Of a DNA stretch of 64,000 nucleotides, positions 9,135 to 18,703 are shown one piece after another; the stretch's first letter is position 1, and each line of letters starts with the position of its first letter. The position numbers and the translations under genes were made by a program. This DNA comes from Nocardioides alpinus. Its GTDB lineage: Bacteria; Actinomycetota; Actinomycetes; Propionibacteriales; Nocardioidaceae. Where the stretch lies: assembly GCF_900112035.1 (NCBI RefSeq), contig NZ_FOKC01000005.1, forward strand, positions 186,001-250,000, given 5' to 3'. The notes below the pieces were generated by a model. That model was not told the origin of the DNA and made no database searches. It saw nothing but the letters and a program-made list of their open reading frames with translations.

Positions 9135-9162
9135 TTGACGGATGGCGTGTTAGCGCTAACAC
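9135..9162 (+). promoter_or_regulatory. Promoter and LacI-family operator O2 for the GH51 gene
   Basis: TTGACG (9135-9140) and TAACAC (9157-9162) lie 16 bases apart. The 16-bp perfect palindrome GTGTTAGCGCTAACAC (9147-9162) covers the spacer and -10, so repressor and polymerase would compete. It shares the AGCGCTAACA core with O1, indicating joint control of both transcripts by one LacI-type repressor encoded elsewhere. Confidence 0.8.
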
Positions 9163-9217
9163 TCAGCCTGTGGTGCCCGTCACACCCGCGTGACGGCCCG
9201 GACCCTCGAGGACCCAG

Positions 9218-12200
9218 ATGCCCATCACCCACCGCCGCCCGGCCGCTGCTCTCACCGCCGCCGCCCTGCTCGCCGCCGGCCTCGCCACGGCCACCGTCAC
9301 CGCCGGACCGGCGGCAGCCGCCGACGAGCTGGTCTCGTGGAGCGACGCCTTCGACGGCACCGCGCTCGACGCGCGGTGGGAGGTCGTCAACCCCGACCCC
9401 GCCAACCTTGCGGTCGCCGACGGCGCCCTGCGGATCGCCGGCCAGCCCGGCGACACCTACCAGGCAGTCAACACGGCCAGGAACATCGTGGTCCTCGACG
9501 TCCCGGCGGGCGACTTCACCGCCACGGCCGACGTCTCGGCGGCCGTGGCGAAGGTCTACCAGGGCGCCGGCCTCATCGCCTGGCAGGACATGGACAACTA
9601 CGTCCGCTCCGGCCTCACCTTCGTCGGCGGCCTGTCCCCGTCGGGCATCGCGGTCGAGACCGACGTCGAGAGCAACGCGACGTTCAGCGCCGTCAGCTTC
9701 GCCGACCGCCCGGCCTCCAGCGCCGAGCGGCTGCGCCTCGCGCGGGTCGGCGACACCCTGACCACGAGCTGGTGGGACGGCACGGCGTGGGTCACCGCCG
9801 GCACGACCAACGTCTCCTTCGACACCACCCAGGTCGGGGTCTACGCCCTCGCCGCCCAAGACGGCACCGTCCTCCCGGCGGCCTTCGACTCCTTCACCAT
9901 CGAGCACGAGCCCGGCTCCGACGTCGCTCCGGCCGGCCCGTTCGTGCTGCAGGCCGACGGCGACGCGCCCTACCTCGTCGTCGACGGGAGCGCGCTGCGC
10001 CTCACCGGCGACCAGCCCACTGCGAGCCTGCGCCTGAGCGCCACCGACCTCGGTGACGGAGCCGTCGCGCTCGCCGCCGACGCCGGCCCGCTCGTGCTCC
10101 GAGACGGCGCGCTCGTGCTGGGCGCCGTCGACGACGAGCCGACCCCGATGCGGCTCACCGACGCCGGCGGCGGCAAGGTCGTGCTGCGGTCCGCCGCCGA
10201 CCCCGAGACGTACGTCGTGCTGGGCGAGGGCGGCGCGCTCGTCGCGGGCGCCGAGGCCGACGCGGTCCGGTTCGTCCTGTCCGAGGTCGACGACGGCACG
10301 TCCACGCTGAGCATCGACGGCGACGGCACGGGTGCGTCGATCAGCGACGACATGTTCGGCATCTTCTACGAGGACATCAACTACGCCGCCGACGGCGGGC
10401 TCTACGCCGAGCTGGTCCGCAACCGGTCCTTCGAGTTCAACTCCTCCGACAACGGATCCTTCACCGGTCTCACCGCCTGGCAGGTCCTCGACCGCAGCGG
10501 CGCCGGCACCGCCGGCACCGTGGTCGACGACGACACGCGCCTCAACGCGATGAACCGCAACCACCTGCGCCTCACTGCGGCCGCGGCCGGCGACGGCGTG
10601 CGCAACATCGGCTGGAACAACGGCTTCGCGGTCAAGGCCGGAGCGACGTACGAGGGCTATGTCTGGGCCCGCAGCACCACCGCGCAGCAGCTCACCGTGC
10701 GCCTCGAGAACGCCGCCGGCGACGCCACCGTGGCCTCCGCGACCGTGGCGCTCGAGGGCAGCGACACGTGGAAGAAGTACCCCTTCACGCTGAGCCCTGC
10801 CACGACCACCGACGCCGGACGCCTCGCCGTCCTGGCCGGTGCGCCGTCGGTCATCGGCCTCGACATGGTCTCGGTCATGCCGACCGACCGCTGGGTCGGC
10901 CCGGTCAACGGCAAGTCGGTCCTGCGCAAGGACCTCGCCGAGAAGATCGAGGCGATGAACCCCGGCTTCCTCCGGTTCCCCGGTGGGTGCGTCACCAACG
11001 TCGGCACCTTCCGCACCTACGAGGAGAGCGGCTTCACCGACCGTCGCCGCACCTACCAGTGGAAGGAGACCATCGGTCCGGTCGAGGAGCGGCCCGCCAA
11101 CTGGAACTTCTGGGGCTACAACCAGACCTACGGCATCGGCTACCTGGAGTACTTCGAGCTCGCCGAGGACCTCGGCGCCGAGCCCCTCCCGGTCGTCTCG
11201 GTCGGCGCCAACGGCTGTGGCGGTGCGGGCATCCCCGAGATGCACGACCCCGAGCTGATCGACCGCTGGGTCGACGACACCGTCGACCTCATCGAGTTCG
11301 CCAACGGCGGCACCGACACCGAGTGGGGCGCCAAGCGCGCCGCGCTCGGCCACCCCGAGCCGTTCGGGCTCGACATGATCGGCCTCGGCAACGAGGAGAA
11401 CACCACGACGTTCGAGCAGAACTTCCCCGAGTTCCGCGACGCGATCGCGGCGAAGCATCCCGAGATCGCGATCATCTCCAACTCCGGCCCGGACTCCTCC
11501 GGCGCGCGCTTCGACACCCTCTGGGACTTCAACCGCGCGCAGGACGTCGACCTGGTCGACGAGCACTACTACCGCGACCCGCAGTGGTTCCTGGAGAACA
11601 ACGCCCGCTACGACTCCTACGACCGCGAGGGCCCGCTGGTCTTCCTCGGTGAGTACGCCTCGCGCGGCAACACGATGTACAACGCGCTCGCCGAGGCGTC
11701 GTACATGACGGCCCTGCAGCGCAACGCCGACGTCGTGAAGCTCGCGTCGTACGCCCCTCTGCTGGCCAACGAGTCGCACATCCAGTGGAACCCCGATGCG
11801 ATCTGGTTCGACAACGACGAGTCGTGGGAGACGCCCAACTGGGAGGTCCAGAAGCTCTTCGGCAACAACGTCGGCGACGAGGTCGTGCCCAGCACGTACG
11901 ACGCCCCGGCCGACGCGGCCGAGGACATCAGCGGCGGCGTCTTCCTCTCGACGTGGGCGACCGCGGCGGCCTACGACAACGTCACGGTGACCTCCAACGA
12001 GGGCGGCGAGGTCCTGTTCTCCGACCAGTTCGCCGACGCCTCGCAGTGGGCACCGCAGACCGGCACGTGGGCGGTCGACGGCGGACGCTACGTCCAGTCG
12101 AGCACATCGGTCACCGACGCCCGCAGCGTCCCGGTCGGCGCCTACGACCAGGGCTGGAGCAACTACACGCTCGAGCTCGACGCCACCAAGACCGCCGGCT

Positions 12201-13837
12201 CCGAGGGCTTCCTCGTGGGCTTCGGCGCCACCGGCGCCAACAACTACTACTGGTGGAACATCGGCGGCTGGAACAACACCCGCTCGGTGCTGCAGCGCGC
12301 CAGCGGTGGCAGTGCGTCGGAGCTGAAGGCCCTCGAGAACACGAGCCTCACCACCGGCCAGACCTACCGGGTGAAGGTCGTCGTCGACGGCACGCACATC
12401 GAGCTCTACCTCGACGGCGTGCTGCAGATGGAGTACGACCAGCCCGCGCCGCCGGCCAGGCTCTACCAGGTCGTCACCCGCGACAAGAGGACCGGCGACC
12501 TCGTCGCCAAGGTGGTCAACACCTCGACGAGCCCCGCCCGCACGCAGGTCGACGTCTCCGACGCCGGCATCGAGGGCACCGCCACCGTCACCACGCTGAG
12601 CGGTGCGCCCGGGTCCACCAACACCAAGGCGGCGCCCGACACGATCAAGCCCCGCACCCGCGAGGTGACTGGTATCTCGGACTCCTTCGTCTACGAGTTC
12701 CCTGCCTCCTCGGTGACCTTCATCCGGATGCACACCACCGACGGCGTGGCCCCCGTGGTCGACGAGCTGAGGGTCATGGGCCAGGGCGTCAACGGCTGGT
12801 ACGCCGATCCTGCGACGGTGCGGGTCACCGCGTCCGACGACCGGCGGGTCGCCGCGCTCGAGGTGTCCGTCGACGACGGCCCGTGGAAGCGCATCGAGGG
12901 CGCGACCGGCGACGTCACCGTCACCGGTGACGGCCTCCACACCGTGGAGGTCCGCGCCACCGACGCGGCCGGCAACGTCGGTGAGGTGCGGCCGCTCACG
13001 GTCGGCATCGACGCCACGGCACCGGTCACCCGCGCGACCTTCGACACCGCGGCCCGCACGGTGACCTTGACGGCGGCGGACGCCGGGGCCGGTGTGGAGA
13101 AGGCTGAGTACCGGCTGGCCGGCGGCCAGTGGACGACGTACGCCTCGCCCGTGCAGGTCGGCGACGCGGCGACCACCGTGGACTACCGCGCGGTCGACCG
13201 GCTCGGTCGCGTCGAGCAGGCCGGCACGCTGGACGTCCCGGCAGCAGGGACGCAGCAGGTGGCCACGAGCACGGCTGCCGTCACCTCTGCTGATCCGGTC
13301 AGCCTCGGCGGGCCGGCGCGCATCACCGTCACGGTGACGAGCCAGGGCGCCGCACCCACCGGCACGGTCACGCTGTCCGACGCCGGCGGCACGCTGGCCA
13401 CCGGCACCCTCGCCGGGGGCAGGGCCGCGCTCGAGGTCGCCTCCACCGAGCTCGGTGTCGGCACCCACACGCTGACCGTCCGCTACGCCGGCGACGCGAC
13501 CCGCGCCGCCTCGCAGGACACCGTCACGGTCGTGGTCACCCGGGCGTCGTCCACCACCCGGGCGAGCGTCACGCACCGCTCGCCGTCGGCCACGAAGGCC
13601 GTCGTCACCGTGCGGGTCAGGGCGGCCGTCGAGGCCACCGGAACCGTCCGGATCAAGGTGGGGACCGGGAAGAAGGCCAAGGTCCGCACGGTCACGCTCC
13701 GCGACGGCAGGGCGCGCATCGTCCTGCGCGGCCTGGCGCCGGGCAAGCACCGCATCACCGCGACGTACGCCGGCTCGCCGGACGTCGCGCGCTCGTCGGA
13801 CAGCACCGTCCTGCGGGTCACGAAGGCCGGCCGATGA
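9218..13837 (+). CDS. Secreted GH51 alpha-L-arabinofuranosidase with accessory domains
   Basis: This 1539-residue exoenzyme should release terminal arabinofuranose from arabinan side chains. The ATG follows GAGGA and encodes a signal peptide ending GPAAA-ADE near 35. A concanavalin-like domain (about 36-232) and a beta-trefoil-like stretch (237-365) precede the GH51 barrel, which starts at ISDDMFGIFYEDI (about 371). The acid/base is E726 in GLGNEEN and the nucleophile E812 in FLGEYAS. After the barrel a second concanavalin-like domain (about 931-1077) interrupts the module before its C-terminal beta domain (1085-1172), where RDKRTGDL and SSVTF are recognisable. Ig-like and OmpL47-like repeats fill 1175-1539. 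It is first in an operon with the GH43 gene at 13873. Confidence 0.9.
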   Translation: MPITHRRPAAALTAAALLAAGLATATVTAGPAAAADELVSWSDAFDGTALDARWEVVNPDPANLAVADGALRIAGQPGDTYQAVNTARNIVVLDVPAGDFTATADVSAAVAKVYQGAGLIAWQDMDNYVRSGLTFVGGLSPSGIAVETDVESNATFSAVSFADRPASSAERLRLARVGDTLTTSWWDGTAWVTAGTTNVSFDTTQVGVYALAAQDGTVLPAAFDSFTIEHEPGSDVAPAGPFVLQADGDAPYLVVDGSALRLTGDQPTASLRLSATDLGDGAVALAADAGPLVLRDGALVLGAVDDEPTPMRLTDAGGGKVVLRSAADPETYVVLGEGGALVAGAEADAVRFVLSEVDDGTSTLSIDGDGTGASISDDMFGIFYEDINYAADGGLYAELVRNRSFEFNSSDNGSFTGLTAWQVLDRSGAGTAGTVVDDDTRLNAMNRNHLRLTAAAAGDGVRNIGWNNGFAVKAGATYEGYVWARSTTAQQLTVRLENAAGDATVASATVALEGSDTWKKYPFTLSPATTTDAGRLAVLAGAPSVIGLDMVSVMPTDRWVGPVNGKSVLRKDLAEKIEAMNPGFLRFPGGCVTNVGTFRTYEESGFTDRRRTYQWKETIGPVEERPANWNFWGYNQTYGIGYLEYFELAEDLGAEPLPVVSVGANGCGGAGIPEMHDPELIDRWVDDTVDLIEFANGGTDTEWGAKRAALGHPEPFGLDMIGLGNEENTTTFEQNFPEFRDAIAAKHPEIAIISNSGPDSSGARFDTLWDFNRAQDVDLVDEHYYRDPQWFLENNARYDSYDREGPLVFLGEYASRGNTMYNALAEASYMTALQRNADVVKLASYAPLLANESHIQWNPDAIWFDNDESWETPNWEVQKLFGNNVGDEVVPSTYDAPADAAEDISGGVFLSTWATAAAYDNVTVTSNEGGEVLFSDQFADASQWAPQTGTWAVDGGRYVQSSTSVTDARSVPVGAYDQGWSNYTLELDATKTAGSEGFLVGFGATGANNYYWWNIGGWNNTRSVLQRASGGSASELKALENTSLTTGQTYRVKVVVDGTHIELYLDGVLQMEYDQPAPPARLYQVVTRDKRTGDLVAKVVNTSTSPARTQVDVSDAGIEGTATVTTLSGAPGSTNTKAAPDTIKPRTREVTGISDSFVYEFPASSVTFIRMHTTDGVAPVVDELRVMGQGVNGWYADPATVRVTASDDRRVAALEVSVDDGPWKRIEGATGDVTVTGDGLHTVEVRATDAAGNVGEVRPLTVGIDATAPVTRATFDTAARTVTLTAADAGAGVEKAEYRLAGGQWTTYASPVQVGDAATTVDYRAVDRLGRVEQAGTLDVPAAGTQQVATSTAAVTSADPVSLGGPARITVTVTSQGAAPTGTVTLSDAGGTLATGTLAGGRAALEVASTELGVGTHTLTVRYAGDATRAASQDTVTVVVTRASSTTRASVTHRSPSATKAVVTVRVRAAVEATGTVRIKVGTGKKAKVRTVTLRDGRARIVLRGLAPGKHRITATYAGSPDVARSSDSTVLRVTKAGR

Positions 13838-13872
13838 GCGGCGCGAGCACCACCCCGATCAAGGAGAAGTCG

Positions 13873-16800
13873 ATGGAGAGCAGGACCCGGCAGTGGGGGC
13901 GCGCAGCGGTGCGCTCGTGGACGATCGGCGCCCTGGCGCTGGCCGCCTCGATGGGCGGTGTCGTCGCGGGAGTGGGGCCTGCGTCCGCGGTCGAGGGTGA
14001 CCTCACCTCCGACCTGGTGGGCTGGTGGAAGCTCGACGAGACCTCCGGGACCGTCGCGGCCGACTCGTCGGGCAACGGTCGCAACGGCACCGTCGCCGGT
14101 GCCGCCACATGGAACGCCGGCGACGGCTTCACCTTCAGCGGCGGCGCCAGCAGCGGTGGCAACGCCATCACCCTGCCCGACAACCTGCTGTCCGGCCTGG
14201 AGGACGTCACCGTCGACTTCGACGTGTGGGTCGACCCGAGCCTGACCAGCGGCAACTGGTTCATCTACAACCTCGGCAACGCGGCGACCTACCCCAACGG
14301 CACGGGCTACCTCTTCACCACCAACGACAGCAACAACCGGCTCCGCTCGACCATCGCGGAGAACGGCTTCGCCACCGAGCAGAGCGCCTCGCGCGCCGGT
14401 CGCGTGCCGACGGGGCAGTGGCGCCACATCACCTACAGCATCGACGGCGGCACACCGGCCGCTCCGGGCACGGCCCGGGTGTACGAGGACGGGGTGCTGG
14501 TCGCGACCAACGCCAACCTCACCACCCACCCCGGGCTCATGGGCGAGCCCGACGGCACCACGACCCGCAACGTGCTGGGCCGCTCCGCCTATGCCGGCGA
14601 CGCCTCCTTCAAGGGTCGGCTGCGCGACTTCCGGATCTACTCCCGGGCGCTGACCGGCGCCGAGGCCGCGGCCTCCGCCGCGGACACCAGCACCGCGGCG
14701 GCCGAGGCCGACACCGCTGCGCTCAGCCTCGGCGACACCAGCGCCGTCGTCGCCGACCTCACCCTCCCGGCGACCGGCACCCACGGCTCGACGATCACCT
14801 GGGCGACCAGCGCCGCGTCGGTCGTCACCGCGACCGGCGACGTCACGCGACCGGCGTACGGCGCCGCAGCGGGCACCGCGACACTGACCGCCACGATCAC
14901 CCGCGGTGCGGTCGCGCGGACCAAGGACTTCGCGGTCACCGTGCTCCCCGAGGAGCAGTCCGACGAGGGCAAGGCCCAGGCCGCGGTCGCTGCGGTCGAG
15001 CTCGTGCACCCCGACGACGTACGCGGCAACCTGACCCTGCCCGCGACCGGCACCAGCCAGACGACGTTCGCGTGGTCCAGCAGCAACCCCGCCGTCGTCT
15101 CGAGCTCCGGCGTGGTCACCCGCCCGGCCCACGGCAGCGCGCCCGTCGACGTCGTGCTCACCGTGACCGGCACGCTCAACGGCGCCACGGCGACGCGGTC
15201 CGTCCCGGTCCGCGTGCAGCCGCTGCCGGCCGCCGCGGACTACGAGGCGTACGCCTTCGCCTACTTCGCCGGGGAGAGCACCGACGCCGGGGAGAGCATC
15301 TACTTCGGCGCCAGCCGCGGCAACGACCCGCTCGACTACGACGTGCTCAACGACGGCCAGCCCGTCCTGTCGTCGGACCTCGGGACCAAGGGCCTGCGCG
15401 ACCCCTTCATCATCCGCTCTGCCGAGGGTGACCGCTTCTACCTGTTGGCGACCGACCTCAAGGCCTACCCGGCGGTCGACTTCGGCGAGGCGCAGGAGAC
15501 CGGCAGCAAGTACCTCGAGGTCTGGGAGTCGACCGACCTCGTCAACTGGTCCGACCAGCGCCACATCAAGGTGTCCTCCGACTTCGCCGGCAACACGTGG
15601 GCACCGGAGGCGTTCTACGACGAGGAGGCAGGGGAGTACGTCGTCTACTGGGCGTCCGCGCTCTACCCGACCACCGACGTCGCGGGCCGCGACATCAACA
15701 CGTCCTACCAGCGGATGATGTACGCCACGACGCGCGACTTTGTGACCTTCAGCGACCCGCAGCCGTGGATCGACGTCAGGCGTGGCACCGGCCGCGGCAT
15801 GATCGACGCCACGATCGTCCAGGACGGCGACACCTACTTCCGCTTCGTCAAGGACGAGGCCGTGATGACGCCGCGGCAGGAGCGCTCGACCGACCTGCGC
15901 GCCCCCGTCACCGGCTCGCTGCCGACGACCACGTCGTCGCCGGGCTGGCAGCTCGTCAAGGAGCAGGTCGGCGTCGGCCAGCCCAACCCCTGGGGCGGCA
16001 CCTACACCCAGGGCGAGGGCCCGACGGTCTTCCGCGACAACGAGGTCGAGGACCGCTGGTACATGTTCATCGACCAGCCGAGCTACCACGGTGGCCGCGG
16101 CTACCTCGCCTTCCGCACCGACGACATCGCCAGCGGCAACTGGCAGTCGGTGCCCACCGCCGACCTGCCCAGCAGCCCGCGCCACGGCACGGTGATCCCG
16201 GTGACGCAGGCCGAGCTCGACACCATGCGCGAGGCCTACCAGCCCGACCTCCTCATCGAGTCCGTCACCGACGCGACGGTCACGACCCGCGAGGGCACGG
16301 CGCCCGCGCTGCCCGCCACGGTGGCGGCCGAGATGGGCGACGGGACGACCGAGCAGGTGGCGGTCCGCTGGGACGCCGTGGACCCCGCGTCGTACGCCGC
16401 TCCCGGGACGTTCACCGTGACCGGCACCGTCGTCAACGGCTCGGCCGACCGTCCGGTCGCGACCGTCACGGTGACCGACGCCGCCGACCCCGTGGTGGCG
16501 CTGACCGCCGGCACGGCCGACGGTGACGAGGGCTGGTGGGTCACCGATCCGGTCCGGGCCACCGCCACCGCGACCGACGCCACCGGCGTCGAGTCGGTGT
16601 CAGTCTCGGTCGACGGCGCGCCCTGGGTCTCCACCTCCTCCGCGTCCGCCTCGGCGCTCGTGGGCGGCGACGGGACGCACACGGTCCGGGCCCGCGCGCT
16701 CGACACGACCGGCAACGCCTCGGGCGTCGAGTCGCTGGAGGTGCGGATCGACGCGAGCGACCCGGTCACCCGGGCGACGTACGACACCGACCGGATGGTC

Positions 16801-17562
16801 ACCGTCCGCGCCGCTGATGCCACCTCGGGTCTGCGCAGGACGGAGTACCGCATCGGCAGCGGTGCCTGGACGACGTACGACGGTCCGTTCGCGGCAGGTG
16901 CGGCCAGGACGGTCGACTACCGGGCCGTGGACCGCGCGGGCAACGTCGAGGCGCCCAACACGCTGGCGCTGCCGGCGGTGGGTGGCGAGGTGGCGGTGAC
17001 GTCGATCGCCGCCTCGGGCGCCGACGAGGCCCGCTTCGGCTCGTCCGTCCCGGTCTCGGTCCGGGTGGCCGGCACCAGGGGAGTCCCGGCCGGGACCGTC
17101 CGGGTCGTCAGCGGTGGCCGGCTGGTCGGTTCCGGGCAGCTCGTCGACGGGCGGGTGCGCCTCGCGGTGGACACGTCCGTCCTCGGCGTCGGGACGCACG
17201 ACCTGCAGGTGAGGTACGACGGCAGCGCGGGCCACGCGCCGTCGACCACGTCGATCTCGCTCCGTGTGCTGAAGGTCGGATCGAGCACCACCGTGCGGGT
17301 CGTCCGGTCGAAGGGCGATCGCGCGACCGCGCGGGTCCGCGTCGTCACCGACCCGGCGAGCCAGTCGCCCGACCGGGTGCGGGCGACGGTGCTCCGCAAC
17401 GGCAAGGTCCTGCGCTCGTCGTGGCTCGACCTGTCGGACGCCGGGCGTGCGCACTGGACGATCACGCCGAAGCGTCCCGGCGCCTACACCGTGCGCGTGG
17501 TGACCCTGGGTTCGGGGACCCACGCGCGCTCAGCGGACTCCGGCCGCTTCCGGGTCCGCTGA
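13873..17562 (+). CDS. Secreted GH43 glycosidase with LamG and Ig-like domains
   Basis: The 1229-residue product is an extracellular arabinan-active enzyme. An ATG at 13834 overlaps the previous stop, but the ATG at 13873 is preferred: AAGGAG lies exactly 6 bases upstream and the signal peptide (RTRQWGRAAVR, then a hydrophobic core and PASA) starts there. Domains are LamG (about 38-255), two Ig-like repeats (260-445), GH43 (450-780; base D510 in LRDPF, acid E715 in GEGP) and several Ig/OmpL47-like C-terminal domains. Its GH43 is close to the first GH43 of the divergent protein, sharing motifs such as YAF-Y, ASRGN and TWAPEA, so the two look like duplicates of one module. It is co-transcribed with the GH51 gene. 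Confidence 0.88.
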   Translation: MESRTRQWGRAAVRSWTIGALALAASMGGVVAGVGPASAVEGDLTSDLVGWWKLDETSGTVAADSSGNGRNGTVAGAATWNAGDGFTFSGGASSGGNAITLPDNLLSGLEDVTVDFDVWVDPSLTSGNWFIYNLGNAATYPNGTGYLFTTNDSNNRLRSTIAENGFATEQSASRAGRVPTGQWRHITYSIDGGTPAAPGTARVYEDGVLVATNANLTTHPGLMGEPDGTTTRNVLGRSAYAGDASFKGRLRDFRIYSRALTGAEAAASAADTSTAAAEADTAALSLGDTSAVVADLTLPATGTHGSTITWATSAASVVTATGDVTRPAYGAAAGTATLTATITRGAVARTKDFAVTVLPEEQSDEGKAQAAVAAVELVHPDDVRGNLTLPATGTSQTTFAWSSSNPAVVSSSGVVTRPAHGSAPVDVVLTVTGTLNGATATRSVPVRVQPLPAAADYEAYAFAYFAGESTDAGESIYFGASRGNDPLDYDVLNDGQPVLSSDLGTKGLRDPFIIRSAEGDRFYLLATDLKAYPAVDFGEAQETGSKYLEVWESTDLVNWSDQRHIKVSSDFAGNTWAPEAFYDEEAGEYVVYWASALYPTTDVAGRDINTSYQRMMYATTRDFVTFSDPQPWIDVRRGTGRGMIDATIVQDGDTYFRFVKDEAVMTPRQERSTDLRAPVTGSLPTTTSSPGWQLVKEQVGVGQPNPWGGTYTQGEGPTVFRDNEVEDRWYMFIDQPSYHGGRGYLAFRTDDIASGNWQSVPTADLPSSPRHGTVIPVTQAELDTMREAYQPDLLIESVTDATVTTREGTAPALPATVAAEMGDGTTEQVAVRWDAVDPASYAAPGTFTVTGTVVNGSADRPVATVTVTDAADPVVALTAGTADGDEGWWVTDPVRATATATDATGVESVSVSVDGAPWVSTSSASASALVGGDGTHTVRARALDTTGNASGVESLEVRIDASDPVTRATYDTDRMVTVRAADATSGLRRTEYRIGSGAWTTYDGPFAAGAARTVDYRAVDRAGNVEAPNTLALPAVGGEVAVTSIAASGADEARFGSSVPVSVRVAGTRGVPAGTVRVVSGGRLVGSGQLVDGRVRLAVDTSVLGVGTHDLQVRYDGSAGHAPSTTSISLRVLKVGSSTTVRVVRSKGDRATARVRVVTDPASQSPDRVRATVLRNGKVLRSSWLDLSDAGRAHWTITPKRPGAYTVRVVTLGSGTHARSADSGRFRVR

Positions 17563-17650
17563 GGGACCGGTCTGCCGGGAGGTCGTGCGGGCCTCCCGGC
17601 AGACCGGACCCACCCCTCGCGCGTCGCGACGTCACCGACAGGATGAGGAC

Positions 17651-18703
17651 ATGACTGCTGACCGAGTCCTCGGACAGATGCCCGACGGGCGCGCCGTCCG
17701 GCTCCTGACGATCGGCGCGGCTCCCCGGCCGGTGGTGGAGGTGCTGGCGCTCGGCGCGACCGTGCACCGCCTCGAGGTGACCGGCGGCGACGGCGTGCGC
17801 CGCAACGTCGTCCTCGGCCACGCCGATGTCGACGAGCGGCTGACCAGCAGCGACTACATCGGCGGCACGATCGGGCGCTACGCCAACCGGATCGCCGGGG
17901 GACGCTTCACCCTCGACGGGCGCGAGGTCCGGGTCGGCACCCACGACCGCGGCAACAGCCTGCACGGTGGGCCGGAAGGGTTCGACGTACGACTCTGGGA
18001 CGTCGTGTCGCACGACACCGACTCCGTCGAGCTGTCGCTCGTCAGCCCCGACGGCGACCAAGGCTTCCCCGGCGAGGTCCGGGTCACCGTGACCTATCGC
18101 GTCGAGGGCGACACCGTGGCCGTGACGATGACGGCCACGACCGACGCGACGACGGTGGTCAACCTGACCAACCACGCCTACCTCAACCTCGACGGCGAGG
18201 GTGCCGGCACGATCGACGCGCACCTGCTGACCGTCGACTCCGACGCCTACACACCCGTCGACGCGACCGGCATCCCGCTCGGCGACCACGCTCCGGTCGA
18301 GGGCACGCCCTTCGACTTCCGCTCGGCGGCCGCGATCGGGCCGGCGATCCGCACGGAGCACCCGCAGGTCGTGGACGCGCGCGGCGTCGACCACAACTAC
18401 GTCGTACGCGGGACGGGGCTGCGCCGGCATGCAGTGCTCGCGTCGCCCGGCACCGGCACGCATCTCGAGCTGTGGAGCGACCAGCCCGGCGTGCAGGTCT
18501 ACACCGGCAACTTCCTCGACGGCACCCGCCGCTCGACCACCGGCGCCCGCTACCGCCAGGGTGACGGCATCGCGCTCGAGCCGCAGCTCTTCCCCGACTC
18601 GCCGAACCGGCCGGAGTGGCCGTCCGCGGTCCTCGAGCCCGGGGACACCTACCGGTTCTGCCTGGAGTGGCGCTTCGGCCGCGCTGGCACAGTGGAGGCA
18701 TGA
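17651..18703 (+). CDS. galM: Aldose 1-epimerase (mutarotase)
   Basis: The 350-residue enzyme interconverts alpha and beta anomers of aldoses. The family signatures are all present: YANRIAGGRF near the N-terminus, NSLHGGPEGFD with the first catalytic histidine, NLTNHAYLNLDG with the second, PFDFR, VDHNYV with the substrate-binding aspartate, and EPQLFPDSPN containing the catalytic-base glutamate. It has no signal peptide, so it is cytoplasmic. The ATG at 17651 follows GGATGAGG. It lies 88 bp after the GH43 gene and overlaps the next gene by 4 bp, suggesting it equilibrates arabinose or galactose released by the secreted enzymes. Confidence 0.93.
   Translation: MTADRVLGQMPDGRAVRLLTIGAAPRPVVEVLALGATVHRLEVTGGDGVRRNVVLGHADVDERLTSSDYIGGTIGRYANRIAGGRFTLDGREVRVGTHDRGNSLHGGPEGFDVRLWDVVSHDTDSVELSLVSPDGDQGFPGEVRVTVTYRVEGDTVAVTMTATTDATTVVNLTNHAYLNLDGEGAGTIDAHLLTVDSDAYTPVDATGIPLGDHAPVEGTPFDFRSAAAIGPAIRTEHPQVVDARGVDHNYVVRGTGLRRHAVLASPGTGTHLELWSDQPGVQVYTGNFLDGTRRSTTGARYRQGDGIALEPQLFPDSPNRPEWPSAVLEPGDTYRFCLEWRFGRAGTVEA

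Noticed and set aside
9039..9162. Start of the dual GH43 protein at 9162
   Set aside because: That start would translate the operators and promoter; the TTG at 9039 has a good ribosome site and a signal peptide directly after it.
9089..13750. Long open frame antisense to the GH51 gene
   Set aside because: Same reason: biased composition, no motif, and full overlap with a recognisable enzyme.
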